Part shown: piece after piece, positions 35,101-42,976 of the stretch
Position numbering within the stretch: position 1 is the first letter of the stretch
How the letters are laid out: each line of letters opens with the position of its first letter
Assembly (NCBI RefSeq): GCF_012034175.1
Contig: NZ_JAATEJ010000004.1
Coordinates: forward strand, 186,001-250,000
Origin: Actinacidiphila epipremni
Lineage (GTDB): Bacteria; Actinomycetota; Actinomycetes; Streptomycetales; Streptomycetaceae
Direction: 5' to 3'
Length of the DNA stretch: 64,000 nucleotides
Position numbers and translations under genes: made by a program
Notes under the pieces: model-generated
What the model was told of the DNA's origin: nothing
The model's database searches: none
The model's input: the letters and a program-made list of their open reading frames with translations, nothing else

Positions 35101-35491
35101 TCACCATGTGGCCTCGGTCATCACGCTGGCCGACCTGCTCGTCCGGTCGACACGGGTCCTGGGCGCCGACCACCCCACGACCCTGCTCGTCCAGCACGAC
35201 CTCGGCCTCGAACGCGGCCACGCCGGGGACGCCGTGGGCGCGGTCGTCGAGCTGTCCGCGAACCTGAGCGAGCGCACCCGCGTCCTCGGTGCCGACCATC
35301 CCGACACGCGCGACACCCGCCTCACGCTCGCGTGGTTCCGGGGTCGCGCCGGTGACGTGGCGGGGGCGATCGTCGAATACGAGCGGCTCATCGAGGAGTT
35401 GGAGCGCGTGGGCGCAGAGACCGATGCCGTCCGCAGGGGGCTGGAGCACTGGAAGGGCAAGGCCACGCCGGACGCGGCGGCGACGAGCTGA
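32189..35491 (+). CDS. STAND NTPase-TPR protein, array member 3
   Basis: 1,100 residues. The N-terminal helical domain begins MLDEEFAEIAAMGAEAVVTA and includes WREQARATWRIRIRDHLDDL. An extra ~80-residue Pro/Ala/Glu segment separates it from GDIRIEARDGSLAFGQAQTV followed by NYYQ near residue 218. The NTPase has Walker A GTPGTGKT at 268-275, Walker B WLIVLDGVTD and VVLTSHRRDF. The downstream helical part contains AVERIAADDITLGVYLDRVE and SPGMGISVLQLVAVLGG, almost identical in DNA to member 4. C-terminal TPRs carry LADDHPDVLATRHYLAWCEL and LGADHPDTRDTRLTLAWFRG. It probably shares a transcript with member 4, which starts 37 bp after its stop. Its role is as for the array: a ligand-sensing switch, effector unknown. 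Confidence 0.88.
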   Translation: MLDEEFAEIAAMGAEAVVTAAGTPHWPVVSDMLASWFGDGDQGRAEATHRRLHETAAQLAAPAPRKLAATWREQARATWRIRIRDHLDDLPVAAAAEAALLLHEQLRDIPFTEGELLGWALGQEPLPDLAEPHVAAPQKPLTRLRTTWRESLTEMLWAAQEAAEPVPAVAAEASAEARPPHAEAAAPLAPALAHPAEPNVHGDIRIEARDGSLAFGQAQTVNYYQASAPAARVPLPHRIGRVPAPAAYFQERHVPDLGLGGPPLVLTGTPGTGKTQLAARLAQTAWEQGDVRLLLWVDASSRAGIAAAYARAAQDIYGQSYADPADGALAFLNWLQPAGGTTPDPWLIVLDGVTDPADLDGDDPLWPPASPVGRVVLTSHRRDFPKAHEPYVLPIRGFTRDEVRAYMDRGLEARGLGPVGDAELDRLIDVVGEAPRFLAVAVERIAADDITLGVYLDRVESAEYEPFRHTSRWQSVLAAHNVSSPGMGISVLQLVAVLGGEHVPEHVLHHALALDLIENLAPANSGDTSAQVTERTVLTALKDLHGMSLLERERRGAYKTVRMDPPLRRAVLAAVPTALEESLVTGAAAALLAAWPQHEPGAEEAQLLRQAATAVLTAATDFDQPDDDIPPLVFRAGAGAGAWGRFAEAERIFREALRRIAPPSEAGFRNYLSALACAARWRGARGDDSGAMAELTEVLTVQRRALADDHPDVLATRHYLAWCELCWYGWDMQAPRDELAFVLREQTRLRPEHTATLETLFSLVHALVEREEPVVSGADSAAVAQRLLGHDDVSPAEQFATADLVAALAAECERVAGPAAPLTLAARGLLAVMHLRGGDVAAARQTAQSALADAQRALGPAHPATLDLRTVTAFVDHGADDSDSASATLVNALAQVLAEEQRTFGAEHPYTLETRWYMLKEIGETEGLLDAAQLTVECADLLADMQRVFGADHARTRQLLLRVSDVQANTGHHVASVITLADLLVRSTRVLGADHPTTLLVQHDLGLERGHAGDAVGAVVELSANLSERTRVLGADHPDTRDTRLTLAWFRGRAGDVAGAIVEYERLIEELERVGAETDAVRRGLEHWKGKATPDAAATS

Positions 35492-35528
35492 CGTGGTCGT
35501 GGAGGGCCGAGGCGCACAGGGGGGACCG

Positions 35529-38500
35529 ATGCTGGACGAGGATTACGCCGGGCTCGCGGCGGCCGGGGGAGCGGTCGTCGCGCAGGCGGCGGGCACGGAG
35601 GGCTGGCCCGCGCTGCGGACGGCTCTCGGGCAGTGGTTCGGCCGCGGCAACGCCCGCCGCGAGGAGGCGACGCTCACCCGACTCGGCGCCACGGCGGAGA
35701 AGTTGGCGGCGGCACCACGCAAGGAGCAGGAAGCGCTACGGGAGGGCGCCCGCCAGGCGTGGGCCACCCGCATCCGGGACCTCCTCGAAGACCTCGACCC
35801 CGAGGATGTCGCCGACGCGGCGGAGGCCCTGCGCGAGCTGCTGGTCACGACGGCCGAACCCGAATCCGAACCCGAACCGGCGCAGGAGCCCGCCCTCGTC
35901 CCCGCCCCGGTTCTCCCCACCCCGACCGCCAAGACCCCCAGCGGGAATGTCCACATCACCGCCACCGACCACAGCCTCGCCGTCCAGCAGGCCGGCACCG
36001 TCAACTACCACCAGTACCAGCACGTCACCCCCATCACCCGCCTCCACCTCCCCAACCGCATCGGCCATGTCCCGCCGCCGGCACCGCACTTCCGCCCCCG
36101 CGAGGTCCCCGAGCTGGCGGCGACCGGACTGGGCGGCCCGCCCCTGCTGCTCGCCGGCACCGCCGGGACGGGCAAGACGCAGCTTGCCGCCGGGTTCGCC
36201 CAACAGGCGTGGGACAGCGGGGACATCGACCTCCTGCTGTGGATCGACGCGTCCTCCAGGACAGCGGTCCTGGACGCGTACGCCGACGCCGCCCGCAAGC
36301 TCCACGGACACCCCTACCCCGACCGGGCGGAGGGTGTGGACGCCTTCCTCGGCGTGTGGCTGCGCCCGGCGGGCGGCAAGCACGAGCACCGCTGGCTGAT
36401 CGTGCTGGACGGCGTCACCGACCCCGCCGACCTCGACGGGCTGTGGCCGCCCGCGAGCCCGGCCGGCCGCGTCGTGCTCACCAGCCACCGCCGCGACCTC
36501 GCAGGCCCGGACGGCACCGCGCCCACCCTCGTGCCGGTACGCGGCTTCCTCCGCGAGGAGGTCCGCAGGTATCTGGACGTCGGGCTCGGGCCGCTGGACC
36601 GGGGCCCGGTCGACGACGCCCAACTCGTCCGGCTCCTCGACGTGATCGGTGACGCGCCCCGTTTCCTCGCGGTGGCCGTCGAGCGCATCGCGGCCGACGA
36701 CATCACCCTCGACGTCTACCTCGACCGCGTCGAGAGCGCGCAGTACGAGCCCTTCACGCACACCTCCCGCTGGCAGTCCGTGCTCGCCGCGCAGACCGTG
36801 TCCTCGCCCGGCATGGGCATCTCCGTGCTCCAACTCGTCGCGGTGCTCGGCACCGGGGCCGTGCCCGAGGAGGTGCTGTGCACGAAGGAGGCGCTGTCGC
36901 TGCTGGTGCGCCTGGCCCCGGTCAACGGCGGGACCGACCAGGCCGAAGCCAGCCGCAAGTCCGTGCTGGACGCCGTACGGGACCTGCACGGCATGAGCCT
37001 GCTCGAACGCGAGCGGCACGGCACGTACCCGACCGTGCGGATCGACGCGGCGATGCGCCGGGCGGTGCTTGCGGCCGTACCGACCGCGCTGGAGGAGTCG
37101 CTGGTCACCGGGGCCGCCGACGCGCTGCTCGCCGCCTGGCCCGAACAGGAGCCGGGGGCCGTCGAAGCGCGGCTGCTGCGGTCCGCGGCCTATGCGCTGA
37201 CCACCGGCGGCTCCGACTTCGCACTGTTCGCGGACGGCATCCATCCCGTCGTCTTCCGCGCCGGCCTCAGCGCGGGCACCTGGGGCCAACCCGTTGCCGC
37301 CGAGCGCCACCTCCGCGAGGCCGTCGAGATCGCCTCCCTCGCCGACCCGAACCCCGACATCCTCAAGGCCCGTGCGCAGGCCGCCCGTTGGCGCGGTGCC
37401 CGCGGCGACGACTTCGGGGCCGCCGCCGAACTGACCGCGGTCCTCGCCGAGCAGCGCGCGACGCTCGCCGCCGACCACCCCGACATCCTCGCCACCCGCC
37501 TGCACCTCGCCTGGTGCGAACTGTCCGCCCGCGGCTGGGACGTTGCCGGTCCGCGTAACCAACTCACCGCCGTGGTACGGGAGTACATCAGCAAGCTCGG
37601 CCCGGAGCACCCCGGCACCATCGAAGCGGTCACCGTCGCCGTCGACGCGCTCGTCCAGCGGCTGGAGGACGGCACGACGGTCGACGGCGCGGATGCCCGG
37701 ACCGTGGCGGGACGGCTGCGGGTCGCCGAAACCGCCTCCCGCACCGGGGAGTTCGCACTCACCGACCTCGTCAGCGCCTGGCACGCGGAGCTGGCCCGTA
37801 CGCTCGGGCCGCGCCACCCCGACACCCTGCACTTCCGCCAGATGCTCTGCGCGATCCATCTCGCCGCCGGCGACAAGGCGGCGGCACGCGAACTGGTCAC
37901 CGGCGCCACCGCCGACGCCCTCCAGGCGCTGGGACCCGAGCACCCCGTCACCTTCGACGGACGCCAACTGGCGCTGTTGCTCGACCACTACGGCGGCGCG
38001 GCCTCGCACGACGCGGTCGCCGCGCTGCTCGCCGACCGGGAGCGGACGCTGGGCCCGGACCACCCGGACTGCCTGGAGACCCGCGAACTCCAACTGACCA
38101 TGCTCACCACGGGTGAGTCCGCCGCGGACCTCGCCGACCACCGCGGCGCGTACGCCGACCTGCTCGCCGACGCCGAACGGGTCTTCGGCGCGGACCACCG
38201 CCGGGTGCGCAGGCTGCTGCGTGACATCGCGAAGGCCGAGGCGGCGGCGGAGAACCATGTCGCCGCGGTGGTGACCTTCGCGGACCTGGTCTCCCGCTCC
38301 GTCCGGGTGCTGGGCGCCGACCACCCCACGACCCTCGACTACCGCCACAGCCTGGCCCGCCAGCGCGGCGAGGCCGGCGACCTCACCGGAGCGCTCGTCG
38401 AATTCGCCGCCCTCCGCACCGACGACACGCGCGTCCTCGGCCCGTACCACCCCGAGACCGTCGTCACCCGCCACAACCTCGCCTGGTTCCGCGCCGAGGC

Positions 38501-38636
38501 CGGCGACATCGCCGGCGCGTTGACCGACCTCGAACGCCTCGTCCGCGACCTGGAGTCCATCCCCGACCCCCCGGACGGCTCCCTCCCGGCAGCCCGCGAG
38601 GCGCTGGCCGCGTGGCGCAAGAAGGCGGCGAATTAG
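35529..38636 (+). CDS. STAND NTPase-TPR protein, array member 4
   Basis: 1,035 residues, with the shortest linker of the intact members. The helical N-terminal domain (MLDEDYAGLAAAGGAVVAQA; ARQAWATRIRDLLEDLDPED) is followed by a Glu/Pro run and VHITATDHSLAVQQAGTVNY followed by HQYQ near residue 158. Walker A GTAGTGKT is at 210-217, Walker B WLIVLDGVTD, then VVLTSHRRDL. TPRs follow (LGPDHPDCLETRELQL, LGADHPTTLDYRHSLARQRG). The start at 35529 follows GCACAGGGGGGACCG, but the -10-like TA of the shared promoter is lost here (CGTGGT), so it is probably co-transcribed with member 3. A strong hairpin follows the stop. Confidence 0.88.
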   Translation: MLDEDYAGLAAAGGAVVAQAAGTEGWPALRTALGQWFGRGNARREEATLTRLGATAEKLAAAPRKEQEALREGARQAWATRIRDLLEDLDPEDVADAAEALRELLVTTAEPESEPEPAQEPALVPAPVLPTPTAKTPSGNVHITATDHSLAVQQAGTVNYHQYQHVTPITRLHLPNRIGHVPPPAPHFRPREVPELAATGLGGPPLLLAGTAGTGKTQLAAGFAQQAWDSGDIDLLLWIDASSRTAVLDAYADAARKLHGHPYPDRAEGVDAFLGVWLRPAGGKHEHRWLIVLDGVTDPADLDGLWPPASPAGRVVLTSHRRDLAGPDGTAPTLVPVRGFLREEVRRYLDVGLGPLDRGPVDDAQLVRLLDVIGDAPRFLAVAVERIAADDITLDVYLDRVESAQYEPFTHTSRWQSVLAAQTVSSPGMGISVLQLVAVLGTGAVPEEVLCTKEALSLLVRLAPVNGGTDQAEASRKSVLDAVRDLHGMSLLERERHGTYPTVRIDAAMRRAVLAAVPTALEESLVTGAADALLAAWPEQEPGAVEARLLRSAAYALTTGGSDFALFADGIHPVVFRAGLSAGTWGQPVAAERHLREAVEIASLADPNPDILKARAQAARWRGARGDDFGAAAELTAVLAEQRATLAADHPDILATRLHLAWCELSARGWDVAGPRNQLTAVVREYISKLGPEHPGTIEAVTVAVDALVQRLEDGTTVDGADARTVAGRLRVAETASRTGEFALTDLVSAWHAELARTLGPRHPDTLHFRQMLCAIHLAAGDKAAARELVTGATADALQALGPEHPVTFDGRQLALLLDHYGGAASHDAVAALLADRERTLGPDHPDCLETRELQLTMLTTGESAADLADHRGAYADLLADAERVFGADHRRVRRLLRDIAKAEAAAENHVAAVVTFADLVSRSVRVLGADHPTTLDYRHSLARQRGEAGDLTGALVEFAALRTDDTRVLGPYHPETVVTRHNLAWFRAEAGDIAGALTDLERLVRDLESIPDPPDGSLPAAREALAAWRKKAAN

Positions 38637-38662
38637 GCAGCTTGGTTTGGTTCGGCTCCACT

Positions 38663-38712
38663 CCGCCGAGTGGGAATTACCTATGCGGGTACCCGGAATT
38701 GCCACTCGGCGG
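38663..38712. terminator. Hairpin terminator after array member 4
   Basis: Perfect 11-bp arms CCGCCGAGTGG (38663-38673) and CCACTCGGCGG (38702-38712), with further pairing of AATT inside the stem, begin 27 bp after the stop of member 4. The structure can act in both directions. Confidence 0.75.
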
Positions 38713-38751
38713 GTTCTGGGTCCGAGTTACGTATTCCGCCGTAACGCCTAT

Positions 38752-38794
38752 GGCCGGGTGCCCCCAACGGCCAAGCCGCTGAGGGCACCCGGCC
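38752..38794. terminator. Hairpin terminator after the ChW-repeat gene
   Basis: Perfect 12-bp arms GGCCGGGTGCCC (38752-38763) and GGGCACCCGGCC (38783-38794) with a 19-nt loop lie ten bases from the stop of the minus-strand ChW-repeat gene. Together with the hairpin at 38663 they insulate that gene from the array. Confidence 0.82.
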
Positions 38795-38803
38795 CGGGCG
38801 CAG

Positions 38804-39337
38804 TTACGGTACGGTGATTTCGATGGCTTCCATCGGGCGGCTTTCACCGGTGGTCCCGACGGTGATGTCAGACCCCGTCTTCCAGCCTTGCCAGCCGGTG
38901 CCGTGCAGATGCGCGTTCGCGCTGATCCCGTCCGCCCGCCAGAGGTAAACCGCCTGGATGGCAAGACTCTGGCCGGTGGTGCCGATGACGATGTCGCTGC
39001 CGCCGGAGGTGCACTCCACGTCCTGCCACCCCAGCTTCTGGACGTGCGCCTGCGCGCAGACCGTTCCCGTGCCGGACACGCCGATCTCCAAGGCTTCCAG
39101 ACGCAGCGACTGTCCCGTGGTTCCGGCAACGTCGCCGTCGCACACAATGCTCTGCCATCCGTACTTCTGGACGTGAGCCTGGTAGCAGATACTGCCACCC
39201 GACAGAGCCGCGGCGCTGCTGGCGGCGCTCGTGGCGGTGTTGTGCACCGGCGCGGCGTCGGCCGACACGGCACCGGTTGCCACGCCGCCCCCCGTAAGTG
39301 CAGCGACAGCCATGACTGTCGCCAGACGTTTGAACAT
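38804..39337 (-). CDS. Secreted protein with three ChW (hydrophobic-W) repeats
   Basis: 177 residues from ATG 39337 with AGGGGGAA upstream. A Sec signal peptide (FKRLATVMAVAALTGGGVAT, cleavage near ADAA) precedes three ChW repeats, each with a GWQ core: HVQKYGWQSIVCDGDVAGTT, HVQKLGWQDVECTSGGSD and LHGTGWQGWKTGSDITVGTT, each ending in an LEALEI-like strand. In Clostridium such repeats occur in surface and secreted proteins and are thought to bind ligands; they are also frequent as small secreted proteins in Streptomyces. Two Cys pairs may form disulfides. It is isolated in the opposite direction within the STAND array, between members 4 and 5, and its DNA is less GC-rich than that of its neighbours. 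Confidence 0.85.
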   Translation of the reverse strand: MFKRLATVMAVAALTGGGVATGAVSADAAPVHNTATSAASSAAALSGGSICYQAHVQKYGWQSIVCDGDVAGTTGQSLRLEALEIGVSGTGTVCAQAHVQKLGWQDVECTSGGSDIVIGTTGQSLAIQAVYLWRADGISANAHLHGTGWQGWKTGSDITVGTTGESRPMEAIEITVP

Positions 39338-39770
39338 GAAAATTCCCCCTGGTCGTGCTGATCACTTGGTGAAATCCGGCTGCAACTTTGTTCCCCCAAA
39401 TCCCTTTCCGTTCAGCCGGATACTTCATGTTCACCCGAGCTTCGCGCCGACGCAAGACGCTATATCGGCCACGAACGTGGCCAGATCGAACGCGCAAGAA
39501 AAGCGGAATCCGACGCATCACTGCTTCAGGAGTTCAGGAGATCTTTTTGCAGGACAAGGGGCGCAGGTACCGCCGTTAACCGCTGAGGAGAACGGCCGAG
39601 CGCCGCTGTGCCGCCACCGGGACCGGAGGCCCCCCGCGCACTGCGCGAACCGCGCGCAAGGCGGGGCACTTCTCGGCCCGGGCCGCGTCGGGCCTGGGCG
39701 AGGTCGCGCGCCGGGCTGTGGACAGGGCCCGCAGCCCGGCCAACGCCCTGCCGCCGCACCGGTGAGGGGC
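39338..39770. other. Intergenic stretch of lower GC between ChW gene and array member 5
   Basis: About 430 bp without a supported gene. The part to ~39545 is markedly richer in A/T than the rest of the window (for example GAAATCCGGCTGCAACTTTG), as expected for the promoter region of the ChW gene and possibly for acquired DNA. The remainder to 39770 is ordinary GC-rich spacer. I see no tRNA, attachment site or transposase remnant. Confidence 0.5.
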
Positions 39771-39808
39771 TACGGTCGTGGCAACGGCTTTTCTGTGCAG
39801 GGGGGTAC
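39771..39808 (+). promoter_or_regulatory. Shared array promoter/leader, copy 5
   Basis: TACGGT at 39771-39776 and a 32-nt leader (CGTGGCAACGGC...GCAGGGGGGTAC) precede the ATG at 39809. The leader matches that of member 3 at most positions although 4 kb and another gene separate them. Confidence 0.6.
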
Positions 39809-42800
39809 ATGCTGGACGAGGGGCACGCCGAGCTGGCGGCGCGGGGCGCCGAGGCGGTGGTGGCGGGAGCTGTGCCGGGTGAGTGGACGCGTTTCGGCGA
39901 CGCGTTGGCCGGCTGGTTCAGCCGGTTCAGCACCAGTGGCAAGTCGGACGTCCTGCTCCAGTTGGCCGTGACCGTCACGGAGCTTTCGGTGGCGCGGGAG
40001 CAGGAGGCGACCCGCGCGCACGCCCGTGAGGTGTGGACCGATCGCCTCGGCCGGGTACTTGAAGCCCTCCCGGCGCACAAGCGGGCCATGGCGGCGCTGG
40101 CTCTGCGCAATCTCCTGGAGTTCATGCCCGTGCCGGCCTCCAGCGCCGTTGCGGTGGCCGTGGGCGCTGACGTGGCCGTTACGGCACCGGGGGAGCGCGC
40201 GGTAACCGCCGCGGCCCACGGCGACGTGCGTACGGCTGCTCCGGCGCCCCAACCCGTCCGACCGGCGGAGCCCCTGGCCGCGCAGCACGCCGGCCGCGAC
40301 ATCCACGTCCAGAGCAGCGGCAGCGGCATGGCCGTGGGCCACGCGCAGACCGTGCACTTCTACCAGGCCGCCGCCCCGTCCACGCCCGTACGGCTCCCGT
40401 ACCGCATCGGCCGAGTGCCGGACCCGGCGCCGTACTTCATCGAGCGCGAACTGCTGAAGCTTCTGGCGCCCTTGAAGCCCGACAACCCGCGGGTGGTCCT
40501 GGCCGGCACCGCCGGCACCGGGAAGACGCAGGAGGCCGTCCGTATCGCCGAGCAGGCGTGGGACAGCGGCGACGTACGGCTGCTGCTCTGGGTGGACGCG
40601 TCGTCCCGGGCGTCGATCCTGGCCGCGTACGCGCGGGCCGCGCAGGACCTTTACGGCCGGGGCTACGCCGACCCGGCGGAGGGTGCGACGGACTTCCTCA
40701 ACTGGCTCCGCCCGGCGGGCGGCAAGCACCTGCACCCGTGGCTCATCGTGCTCGACGGCGTGACCGACCCGGCCCACCTCGACGGGCTGTGGCCGCCCGC
40801 CAACCCCGTCGGCCGGGTGGTGGCCACCAGCCGCCGCCGGGATTTCACCGGCCCGGGGCGCCCGGTGGTCCTGCCCATGGTGGGCTTCGCCACGGGCGAC
40901 ATCCAAGGGTATCTGGAACGCGCGCTGGAGCACCGCACGTTGGGCCCGCCCGAGGAGGACCTGCTCGCCGAGCGGATCGCCGAGTTCGACAGCGTGAGCA
41001 GCTTCGCCTGGTCGGCGGCCCGGGACATCCTCCGCCTCGGGCTGCCCTTCGACACCTACCTCGACCGCATCGCCGCCGGCGTCCTGCCTGAGGACGAGAC
41101 TCGGTCACCGCTGCACCAGTCCATCGACGCGGTGCAGGCCATGGCGCCGGTCGGGCTGTCGCTGCCGGTGCTCCAACTGCTCGCCCTCGTCGAAGCGTTG
41201 CCCGAGCATTCCCTGTGGGCGCCGTCCACGCTGGCACTTCTCACGCGCCTCAGGTCCGACCACCTCGGAACCCGGGCCGCCGAGGTGACACCGCACGATG
41301 TACGTGCCGTGCTCCGGTTGCTGCACGGCATGAGCATGCTTGACGAGGCGAGGGAGGGCGCGTACCGCGCGATCTGGATCGAGCAGCGGACACGCAGCGC
41401 CGTCCGGTCCTTGCTCGACCCCGACCGGGAGCGACTGCTGGTCCACGGTGTGGCCGACGCGCTGGTCGCCGTATGGCCGGACGCCGAACCCGACTGGGAA
41501 GCCGCCGAGTTGTTGCTGGATGCCGTTGAGGGTCTGCTGGACGAGACGGTCGTCGATGCGCTGCTCGACGGCGGCGTCCACCCTGTGTCCCTGCGCGCCG
41601 GGCACTGCCTGGGCGCGTGGGGCCACCCCGGTGTGGCCGAGGATCTTCTTGAGAGCGTGAGGCCGCACGCGTACGAGAAACTGGGCTCCGAGCACCCCGA
41701 CAGCCTCAAGCTCCGTGCGTTGCAGGCCCGCTACCGTGGCGCGCGCGGCGACGACTTCGGGGCGGTGGCCGAGCTGACCGAGGTGCTGGCCGCACAGCGC
41801 GCGACCCTCGCCGCCGATCACCCGGACGTCCTCACCACCCGGCACGATCTGGCCTGGTGCCGCCTGTCGGCGACGAGTTGGGACGCGGAGGAGCCGCGAG
41901 CCGAGTTGGCGGCCGTCTACCGGGACAGGGCGCGCGTGCTGGGTCCCGACCACGCCGACACCCTCCGTACGCTGACCGCTCTGGTCGGCTCGATGGTCAG
42001 CAGCGACGACAGCCGCATCGGTGGCGACATCGTCAGCATTGTCTTCGAGGGGCTGTTCGGCCAGGAGCCGGACACGGAGGAGCGGGTGTTCGACGCCGTG
42101 AAGTTCACGGAGGCGTTGCTCGCGCAGCATGAGCGGATCCTCGGCCCGAGCCACCCCCGGACGTTCAGCGTGCGGGGCACCCTCGGCTGGGCCCAGTTCT
42201 CCTCGGGGAGCCACACCATTGGGCGGTTCGTTCTGCGGGGCGCCGTCGCCGCGGCAGAGCACTCACTTGCGCCCGAGCACGGCGTCGCGCTCGGGCTCCG
42301 GTTCCTGGACGCGCTCACCGAGCATGAGGTCAGACGCACCCCGCAGGCCGTCGAAGCGCTCGCCGCGGTGTACGCCGAGACGGAGAACCGGTTGGGCAAG
42401 GAGCATCCCGACGCCCTGGAGATGCGCGGGCACCTGCTCGAACGCCGCGGCGTGACCCACCCGCAGCCGGAGCCGGACGTGATCCTGGCCGAGGGCGTGG
42501 CCCTGCTCGCCGATGCGGAACGGGTCTTCACGGCCGCACACCTGCGTACGCGCGAGGCGCTGGCCAGGATCGCCCACGCGCAGACAGCGGTCGGCGAGAA
42601 GATCGCGGCCATCGCGACCCTCGCCGACCTGGCCACCCGGTGCACCCGCGCGCTCGGCCCCGACCACTCGGAAACGCTTCGGGCCCGCCATGATCTGGCC
42701 GTCCTGCGTGGCCAGACAGGCGACGTGATCGGCGCGGTCGCCGAACTGGCCTCGGTCCTCAGCGACCGCAACCGCGTCCTCGGCCCCACGCACACGGCCA

Positions 42801-42973
42801 CCCTCGCCGCCCGCCGCGACCTCGCGTGGTTCCGCGGCGAGGCGGGCGACGTGAAGGGGGCGATCGCCGAACTCAAACGACTGGCCAAGGACCGCGCCCG
42901 CGCGGCCGAGGACGGCGGCGCCGAGTCCGACCTCGACAGCGCATCGCTCCGCCACTGGGAAGAGCGAGCCTGA
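39809..42973 (+). CDS. STAND NTPase-TPR protein, array member 5
   Basis: 1,054 residues and the most divergent intact member. The N-terminal helical domain starts MLDEGHAELAARGAEAVVAG, with REVWTDRLGRVLEALPAHKR and LALRNLLEFMP. It then has the strand-rich stretch GADVAVTAPGERAVTAAAHG also seen in member 2, and VQSSGSGMAVGHAQTVHFYQ near residue 175. Walker A GTAGTGKT is at 233-240; the residue after GKTQ is Glu where the others have Leu. Walker B is WLIVLDGVTD, with VVATSRRRDF after it. TPRs include LAADHPDVLTTRHDLAWCRL and LGPTHTATLAARRDLAWFRG. It has its own copy of the shared promoter, and an antisense gene separates it from the other members. Confidence 0.88.
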   Translation: MLDEGHAELAARGAEAVVAGAVPGEWTRFGDALAGWFSRFSTSGKSDVLLQLAVTVTELSVAREQEATRAHAREVWTDRLGRVLEALPAHKRAMAALALRNLLEFMPVPASSAVAVAVGADVAVTAPGERAVTAAAHGDVRTAAPAPQPVRPAEPLAAQHAGRDIHVQSSGSGMAVGHAQTVHFYQAAAPSTPVRLPYRIGRVPDPAPYFIERELLKLLAPLKPDNPRVVLAGTAGTGKTQEAVRIAEQAWDSGDVRLLLWVDASSRASILAAYARAAQDLYGRGYADPAEGATDFLNWLRPAGGKHLHPWLIVLDGVTDPAHLDGLWPPANPVGRVVATSRRRDFTGPGRPVVLPMVGFATGDIQGYLERALEHRTLGPPEEDLLAERIAEFDSVSSFAWSAARDILRLGLPFDTYLDRIAAGVLPEDETRSPLHQSIDAVQAMAPVGLSLPVLQLLALVEALPEHSLWAPSTLALLTRLRSDHLGTRAAEVTPHDVRAVLRLLHGMSMLDEAREGAYRAIWIEQRTRSAVRSLLDPDRERLLVHGVADALVAVWPDAEPDWEAAELLLDAVEGLLDETVVDALLDGGVHPVSLRAGHCLGAWGHPGVAEDLLESVRPHAYEKLGSEHPDSLKLRALQARYRGARGDDFGAVAELTEVLAAQRATLAADHPDVLTTRHDLAWCRLSATSWDAEEPRAELAAVYRDRARVLGPDHADTLRTLTALVGSMVSSDDSRIGGDIVSIVFEGLFGQEPDTEERVFDAVKFTEALLAQHERILGPSHPRTFSVRGTLGWAQFSSGSHTIGRFVLRGAVAAAEHSLAPEHGVALGLRFLDALTEHEVRRTPQAVEALAAVYAETENRLGKEHPDALEMRGHLLERRGVTHPQPEPDVILAEGVALLADAERVFTAAHLRTREALARIAHAQTAVGEKIAAIATLADLATRCTRALGPDHSETLRARHDLAVLRGQTGDVIGAVAELASVLSDRNRVLGPTHTATLAARRDLAWFRGEAGDVKGAIAELKRLAKDRARAAEDGGAESDLDSASLRHWEERA

Positions 42974-42976
42974 CCG

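Noticed and set aside
25150..42973. Interpretation of the array as a type of modular NRPS/PKS or AfsR/SARP regulator cluster
   Set aside because: No SARP winged helix at the N-termini and no biosynthetic domains or genes nearby; only NB-ARC and TPR parts are shared with AfsR-like proteins.
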